Shown in pieces: positions 5,175-7,390 of a stretch of 7,390 bases of DNA. The notes below the pieces were generated by a model. It had not been told where the DNA came from, ran no database searches, and saw nothing but the letters and a program-made list of their open reading frames with translations. The DNA comes from Sporichthyaceae bacterium (GTDB lineage Bacteria > Actinomycetota > Actinomycetes > JACCUZ01): positions 1 through 7,390 of the forward strand of contig JACCUZ010000327.1 in NCBI GenBank assembly GCA_013698395.1. Reading direction: 5' to 3'. A program made the position numbers and the translations under genes. The stretch's first letter is position 1, and each line of letters starts with the position of its first letter.

Positions 5175-6827
5175 CTACGCCTGTACGCGGAGCCAGAGCC
5201 GTCCGTACCTCGGGAGCCGCACCTCCAGCATCCCCTTCCGGTCGGTGCTCACCTCCGTGCGGCCGAGGGGTTCGACGAGCCGCACCGGTCCGCGGCCTTC
5301 CGGGAGAGTCACCCGCGCGGTCACCGGCCGGTCGGCGAGGTTGTGCAGCGCGAGGGTGGATTGCTCCTCCCAGGTGCACCGGTGTGCCAGCACCGAGGGC
5401 TGCTCGCAGCGCAGAATGGTAGGCACCCCCCAGCCCAGCTCGGGGCACTCGCGGTAGGCGCGGATCAGCGCCCGCATGAACGAGTGCAGCGACTCCGGGT
5501 CGCTCCGCTGGTCGTCCACGTTGACGTTGCGGGGCGAGAACGAGCCGCGCACGACTTTGGAGACCAGATCCGCCGGCGCTGCGCTGGAGAAGCCGCCGTT
5601 TCGCCCCGCGGTCCACTGCATCGGTGTGCGCACGGCCAGCCGCTGCTCGGCGCCGAGGTTCTCTCCCATGCCGATCTCCTCGCCGTAGAAGAGGACGGGG
5701 GTGCCGGGCAGGGAGAACAACAGGCTGTAGACAAGCCGGATCCGCTCCGGGTCCCCGCCGAGCATCGTGGGTGCCCGGCGTCGCAGGCCGCGGTCGTAGA
5801 TCTGCATCGACTTCGACGGCCCGAAAGCAGCGAACACCTCCTGCCGCTCGCCCGGGGTCAGCCGGTCGAGGGTGAGCTCGTCGTGGTTGCGGACGAAGAT
5901 GCCCCACTGTGCGTCGGGTGGGATCATGGGACGGCTCTCCAGCGCATGAGCCAGCGGGCTTGCCTCCTGCCGCGCCAGGGACAGCCACAGGTTCTGCATC
6001 GCGATGAAGTCGAAGCAGGTGGACAGCTCGGGCGCGCCGTCGCTGCCGAAGTAGAGACGCTGCTGGTCGTGGGGGAGGTTCACCTCACCGAGCAGCATCG
6101 ACTCGCCGTGGCGCCGCGTGAGGTAGGAGCGCAGGTCGCGCAGCAGGTCGTGGGGGTCGGGCAGGCGGGCCCGGGCGGTGTCGTCGGTTGTCTCGAGGAA
6201 CGCGGGTACGGCGTCGAGCCGGAAACCGGACAGCCCGAGGCTCGACCAGAACCCGGCGATCTTCGCGACCTCGTCGCGCACAGCCGGGTTGGAGACGTTG
6301 AGATCGGGCTGGAAACGGTAGAAGCGATGGAGGAAGTAGCGTCCGCAGCTCTCGTCGTACTGCCAGATGCTCGTTTCCTCTCCTGGGAACGCGACGTCGC
6401 CGGGAGCGACCTCCGGCTCCTCGTCGGACCAGACGTACCAGTCGTGGTGGGGCGAGCCAGGCCCCTGGCGCGCGGACTGGAACCACGGGTGCTCGACCGA
6501 CGTGTGGTTGGGCACCAGGTCGGCGATGACCCGCATCCCGCGGTCCTTGGCGGTCCGGACGAACTCGACGAAGTCGCCGAAGGTGCCTAGCCGCGGGTGG
6601 ATCGCGTAGTAGTCGCTGATGTCATAGCCGTCGTCGCCCATCGGTGAGGGGTAGAACGGCATCAGCCACAGGCAGGTGACTCCGAGGTCGGCGAGGTAGT
6701 CGACCTTGCCGGCGAGGCCGCGGAAGTCGCCCCACCCGTCACCGTCGGAGTCGGCGAATCGCTTGACGTCGAGGCAGTAGACGACGGCGTTCTTCCACCA
6801 CAGGTCGCTCGTGTCGGTGATGCGCAT
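5175..6827 (-). CDS. GH13 alpha-glucosidase/transglucosylase, trehalose-synthase (TreS)-like
   Basis: A 550-residue cytoplasmic-looking protein with a full GH13 (beta/alpha)8 barrel and C-terminal beta domain. Conserved regions: DLVPNH 103-108 (region I), GFRLDAVP 201-208 with nucleophile D205 (II), GEVN 247-250 with acid/base E248 (III), and RNHDELTL 313-320 with D316 (IV). The opening WWKNAVVYCLDVKRFADSDGDGWGDFRGL, PFYPSP, DDGYDISDYY, WYVWSD, RFQPDLN and LFSLPGTPVLFYGEEIGMG are typical of TreS, which interconverts maltose and trehalose; the length is near the TreS norm. The 210-260 and 330-350 regions look less like classical TreS, so another maltose/trehalose-type GH13 specificity is possible. 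No maltokinase, GlgE or GlgB gene is adjacent. ATG 6827 has only a weak Shine-Dalgarno sequence. A 127-bp gap and the BldD-like box separate it from the c-di-GMP gene downstream. Confidence 0.85.
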   Translation of the reverse strand: MRITDTSDLWWKNAVVYCLDVKRFADSDGDGWGDFRGLAGKVDYLADLGVTCLWLMPFYPSPMGDDGYDISDYYAIHPRLGTFGDFVEFVRTAKDRGMRVIADLVPNHTSVEHPWFQSARQGPGSPHHDWYVWSDEEPEVAPGDVAFPGEETSIWQYDESCGRYFLHRFYRFQPDLNVSNPAVRDEVAKIAGFWSSLGLSGFRLDAVPAFLETTDDTARARLPDPHDLLRDLRSYLTRRHGESMLLGEVNLPHDQQRLYFGSDGAPELSTCFDFIAMQNLWLSLARQEASPLAHALESRPMIPPDAQWGIFVRNHDELTLDRLTPGERQEVFAAFGPSKSMQIYDRGLRRRAPTMLGGDPERIRLVYSLLFSLPGTPVLFYGEEIGMGENLGAEQRLAVRTPMQWTAGRNGGFSSAAPADLVSKVVRGSFSPRNVNVDDQRSDPESLHSFMRALIRAYRECPELGWGVPTILRCEQPSVLAHRCTWEEQSTLALHNLADRPVTARVTLPEGRGPVRLVEPLGRTEVSTDRKGMLEVRLPRYGRLWLRVQA

Positions 6828-6844
6828 GGCGGCGGCCTACCCAT

Positions 6845-6880
6845 CGGATGATCCGGACGAACAGCCGCATCGGCTAGCCT
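6845..6880 (+). promoter_or_regulatory. Possible tRNA-Lys promoter with an 11-bp palindrome
   Basis: The 59-bp gap between the divergent GH13 start and tRNA-Lys contains TAGCCT (6875-6880), a TAnnnT -10 hexamer placed so that transcription would begin at about 6887, the first base of the tRNA. The -35 (TCCGGA, 6852-6857, 17-bp spacer) is poor. It overlaps a perfect palindrome CGGAT-G-ATCCG (6845-6855) that I do not recognise as a known operator. The promoter of the GH13 gene should lie in the same gap on the other strand, but I could not place it. Confidence 0.3.
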
Positions 6881-6886
6881 GCGTCC

Positions 6887-6959
6887 GGGCCTCTAGCTCA
6901 ATTGGCAGAGCAGCAGACTTTTAATCTGTTGGTTGCGGGATCGAGACCCGCGGGGCCCA
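6887..6959 (+). tRNA. tRNA-Lys (TTT)
   Basis: A 73-nt cloverleaf. The acceptor stem is GGGCCTC/GGGGCCC with one T-G wobble and discriminator A, and the D arm is GCTC/GAGC. The anticodon arm GCAGA-CTTTTAA-TCTGT has anticodon TTT, and the T arm stem is GCGGG/CCCGC. CCA is not encoded. The T loop reads ATCGAGA, with A where nearly all elongator tRNAs have T54. The gene ends one base before the stop codon of the convergent acVLRF1 gene. Confidence 0.96.
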
Positions 6960-6960
6960 C

Positions 6961-7390
6961 TCAGCGCGAGTCGAGCAACCGGATTCGGACTGCTCGGAAC
7001 GCCGCAGGTGTGGACTGGAGCACCGTGAGCTTGGGGTCCGGTACGTCCAGCCAGCGCTCCTGCGCCAGGGCACGCAACGGTTTCAGCCGCTCGTCGCCCA
7101 TCACCGCCTCGACCGTCCGACGATCACCACCCAACACCACCGCGTCGAGCGTCGTCGCCACGGGCACCAGGATGCGCGCCGCCACGTCGGCCGCAGCTCC
7201 CTGTGCCACCCGCACCTGCCCTTCCCGTCGTCGGGCGAACCGGTGCTGCGACCACCCGCCGGCGGCGCTGCGCCCATGCACCTGCCGCGAGCCCACCTTC
7301 GACGCCACCAGCCGTCGACCCTCGAACACGCCGGCGGCGAACCCGCCCGACCGCACCAGCAGCACGCCCACCCACCGGTCGGTGCACGCG
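6961..7390 (-). CDS. acVLRF1 family peptidyl-tRNA hydrolase, 5' end outside window
   Basis: The frame is open to the right edge and ends at TGA 6961-6963, leaving 142 C-terminal residues. acVLRF1 proteins are the actinobacterial branch of the Vms1-like/eRF1-related release factors, thought to release peptides from tRNA on stalled ribosomes. The signature is clear: WVGVLLVRSGGFAAGVFEG, then VASKVGSRQVHGRSAAGG, WSQHRFARRREGQ and LDAVVLGGDR, ending with LDVPDPKLTVL. The Gly-Gly-Trp-Ser-Gln stretch (visible residues 44-48) probably corresponds to the Gln-bearing catalytic loop of the family; this assignment is from memory. The internal GTG at 7371 is not the start, because the conserved CTDRW segment lies upstream of it in the same frame. 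The gene converges on tRNA-Lys with a one-base gap, so read-through transcripts would be antisense to that tRNA. Confidence 0.88.
   Translation of the reverse strand, partial: ACTDRWVGVLLVRSGGFAAGVFEGRRLVASKVGSRQVHGRSAAGGWSQHRFARRREGQVRVAQGAAADVAARILVPVATTLDAVVLGGDRRTVEAVMGDERLKPLRALAQERWLDVPDPKLTVLQSTPAAFRAVRIRLLDSR

Noticed and set aside
4191..6590. Very long plus-strand open frame (about 799 codons)
   Set aside because: It is antisense to the GGDEF-EAL and GH13 genes, both of which have intact family motifs, and its translation has no recognisable domain and a biased Arg/Ser/Pro composition. Long antisense frames are usual in high-GC DNA.
1..7390. CRISPR array, insertion sequence or prophage module
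   Set aside because: There is no regularly spaced repeat array, no transposase or terminal inverted repeats, and no phage structural or integrase gene in the window.

Overview
The window comes from a high-GC actinomycete (Actinomycetota). GC is high and third codon positions are GC-rich. A Glu-Asp-Phe tRNA cluster is present with no encoded CCA tails. The gene families are typically actinobacterial (acVLRF1, the minimal zincin, a TreS-like GH13), and there are matches to the consensus I recall for BldD, the c-di-GMP-responsive actinobacterial regulator. I cannot name the genus.

Layout. 1-645 (minus) is the N-terminal part of a Fic-family AMP transferase that runs off the left edge; it has a class II inhibitory motif and appears to be leaderless. 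661-864 (minus) is the truncated start of an AlbA_2/Schlafen-type gene. 865-1087 has no convincing gene and is comparatively AT-rich. It holds several palindromes, a tandem 9-bp repeat with 11-bp period, and a BldD-like box, and it ends at the 3' end of tRNA-Phe. That arrangement suggests the scar of an integrated element. 1088-1352 (minus) is the tRNA cluster Glu-Asp-Phe, read in that order from a promoter at 1393-1422. 1428-2924 (minus) is a membrane-anchored calcineurin-like metallophosphoesterase. It is divergent from a small HExxH metallopeptidase at 2978-3328 (plus). 3362-5047 (minus) is a PAS-GGDEF-EAL c-di-GMP signalling protein. 5175-6827 (minus) is a GH13 enzyme resembling trehalose synthase. 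6887-6959 (plus) is tRNA-Lys(UUU). 6961-7390 (minus) is the C-terminal part of an acVLRF1 peptidyl-tRNA hydrolase that runs off the right edge.

Most of this is housekeeping chromosome (tRNAs, a peptidyl-tRNA hydrolase, central carbohydrate metabolism). Two places stand out. First, the c-di-GMP gene appears to start at a rare CTG codon behind a strong Shine-Dalgarno sequence. It keeps an intact GGDEF site and I-site, but has Thr where EAL phosphodiesterases have a key catalytic Glu. A box matching the BldD consensus lies about 106 nt upstream of it. Since BldD is itself controlled by c-di-GMP, this suggests a feedback loop. Second, the segment downstream of tRNA-Phe looks like accessory DNA: a broken gene, att-arm-like repeats, a Fic gene and a second BldD-like box.
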